From Thermodesulfatator sp. (lineage in GTDB: Bacteria > Desulfobacterota > Thermodesulfobacteria > Thermodesulfobacteriales > Thermodesulfobacteriaceae), in the NCBI GenBank assembly GCA_003978075.1, contig QOAM01000091.1:1-5543 (forward strand): a stretch of DNA of 5,543 nt. The letters are read 5' to 3'. Made by a program: the position numbers and the translations under genes. Shown here in pieces: positions 5,368 through 5,543 of the stretch; position 1 is the first letter of the stretch, and the number at the start of each line of letters is the position of its first letter. The notes under the pieces were generated by a model, which was not told the DNA's origin, did no database searches, and saw only the letters and a list, made by a program, of their open reading frames with translations.

Positions 5368-5388
5368 TCCGCTGCCCTTTTAGGCCCC
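5368..5388 (-). promoter_or_regulatory. Leader and ribosome-binding site of the kinase-like gene
   Basis: On the minus strand AAAAGGG (5381-5375) lies 7 nt before the ATG at 5367. No convincing minus-strand promoter can be seen between this gene and the divergent tRNA; the space is under 60 bases and is largely taken up by the tRNA promoter on the other strand. Confidence 0.45.
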
Positions 5389-5416
5389 TTGACTTCTAGA
5401 TCTAGAGGGTTAATTT
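5389..5416 (+). promoter_or_regulatory. Promoter of the initiator tRNA gene
   Basis: TTGACT (5389-5394) matches five of six positions of the sigma-70 -35 consensus. After a 16-nt spacer comes TAATTT (5411-5416), a weaker -10 element. The predicted start of transcription, about 5421-5424, would be only a few bases before the mature tRNA 5' end at 5426, as is common for single tRNA genes. The AT-richness of this short stretch against the G+C-rich surroundings supports the call. Confidence 0.55.
5395..5406. repeat. 12-bp palindrome in the tRNA promoter spacer
   Basis: TCTAGATCTAGA is a perfect palindrome and also a tandem duplication of TCTAGA. It fills the spacer between the proposed -35 and -10 elements. 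CTAG is a rare tetranucleotide in many bacteria, so two copies side by side are notable. It could be an operator or simply chance; there is nothing else in the sequence to tell. Confidence 0.5.
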
Positions 5417-5425
5417 ATGGATGAA

Positions 5426-5498
<73 letters not shown>

Positions 5499-5511
5499 CT
5501 TAAGTTTTTTT
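5499..5511 (+). terminator. T-run after the tRNA, possible terminator
   Basis: Seven T residues (5505-5511) follow the tRNA by 6 nt. There is no separate hairpin before them, so termination would rely on the T-run alone or on the tRNA arms. Equally the transcript could continue into the next gene. This is a weak call. Confidence 0.25.
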
Positions 5512-5536
5512 GTGTCATTATCTGTGAGGGGTTTCG

Positions 5537-5541
5537 AGGAG
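5537..5541 (+). promoter_or_regulatory. Probable ribosome-binding site of a gene beyond the window
   Basis: AGGAG at 5537-5541 within the purine-rich last bases resembles the strong Shine-Dalgarno sites of the other genes here. A start codon would be expected a few bases past the right edge, on the plus strand. Confidence 0.4.
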
Positions 5542-5543
5542 AA

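Overview
The window reads as a G+C-rich chromosomal segment of a Gram-negative bacterium, most likely a thermophile near Thermodesulfobacteriota. That placement is an inference from protein style (Lys/Glu/Arg-rich, compact), from tight gene packing, and from an LPS-type kinase that implies an outer membrane; it was not checked by any search. The exception is roughly the first 225-235 bases, which are AT-rich and CpG-poor, carry no recognisable gene and look unlike the rest.

Layout. Bases 1-379 hold no supported gene: the odd AT-rich segment, then a leader with a strong Shine-Dalgarno. From 380 to 4450 there is one tightly packed plus-strand run of seven genes: a NifU C-terminal-domain (Nfu) protein, rpoZ, dnaJ, moaC, a DksA-type regulator, a GalT-type nucleotidylyltransferase and rsmG. 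Gaps and overlaps, in order, are 10 nt, 4-nt overlap, 2 nt, 20-nt overlap, 1 nt and 4-nt overlap, which strongly suggests one operon with translational coupling. Facing it on the minus strand are a WaaP/Kdo-kinase-like gene (5367-4594) and a 65-residue cysteine-rich protein (4640-4443). These two overlap each other by 47 nt, and the cysteine-rich gene overlaps the 3' end of rsmG by 8 nt. On the plus strand, 5426-5498 is an initiator tRNA (anticodon CAT) with its own promoter, and the window closes on a purine-rich Shine-Dalgarno-like site that probably serves the next gene.

How the genes fit together. The plus-strand run mixes information processing (RNA polymerase omega, DksA, RsmG), protein and cofactor maintenance (DnaJ, Nfu, MoaC) and one sugar-nucleotide enzyme. 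Omega and a DksA with an intact coiled-coil-tip motif in the same run would tie together the two known ppGpp contact sites on RNA polymerase. Nothing here is a phage, transposon, CRISPR array or defence system. The least explained items are the cysteine-rich small protein, the foreign-looking left end, two palindromes (one in dnaJ, one in the tRNA promoter) and the unusual 3' end of the initiator tRNA.
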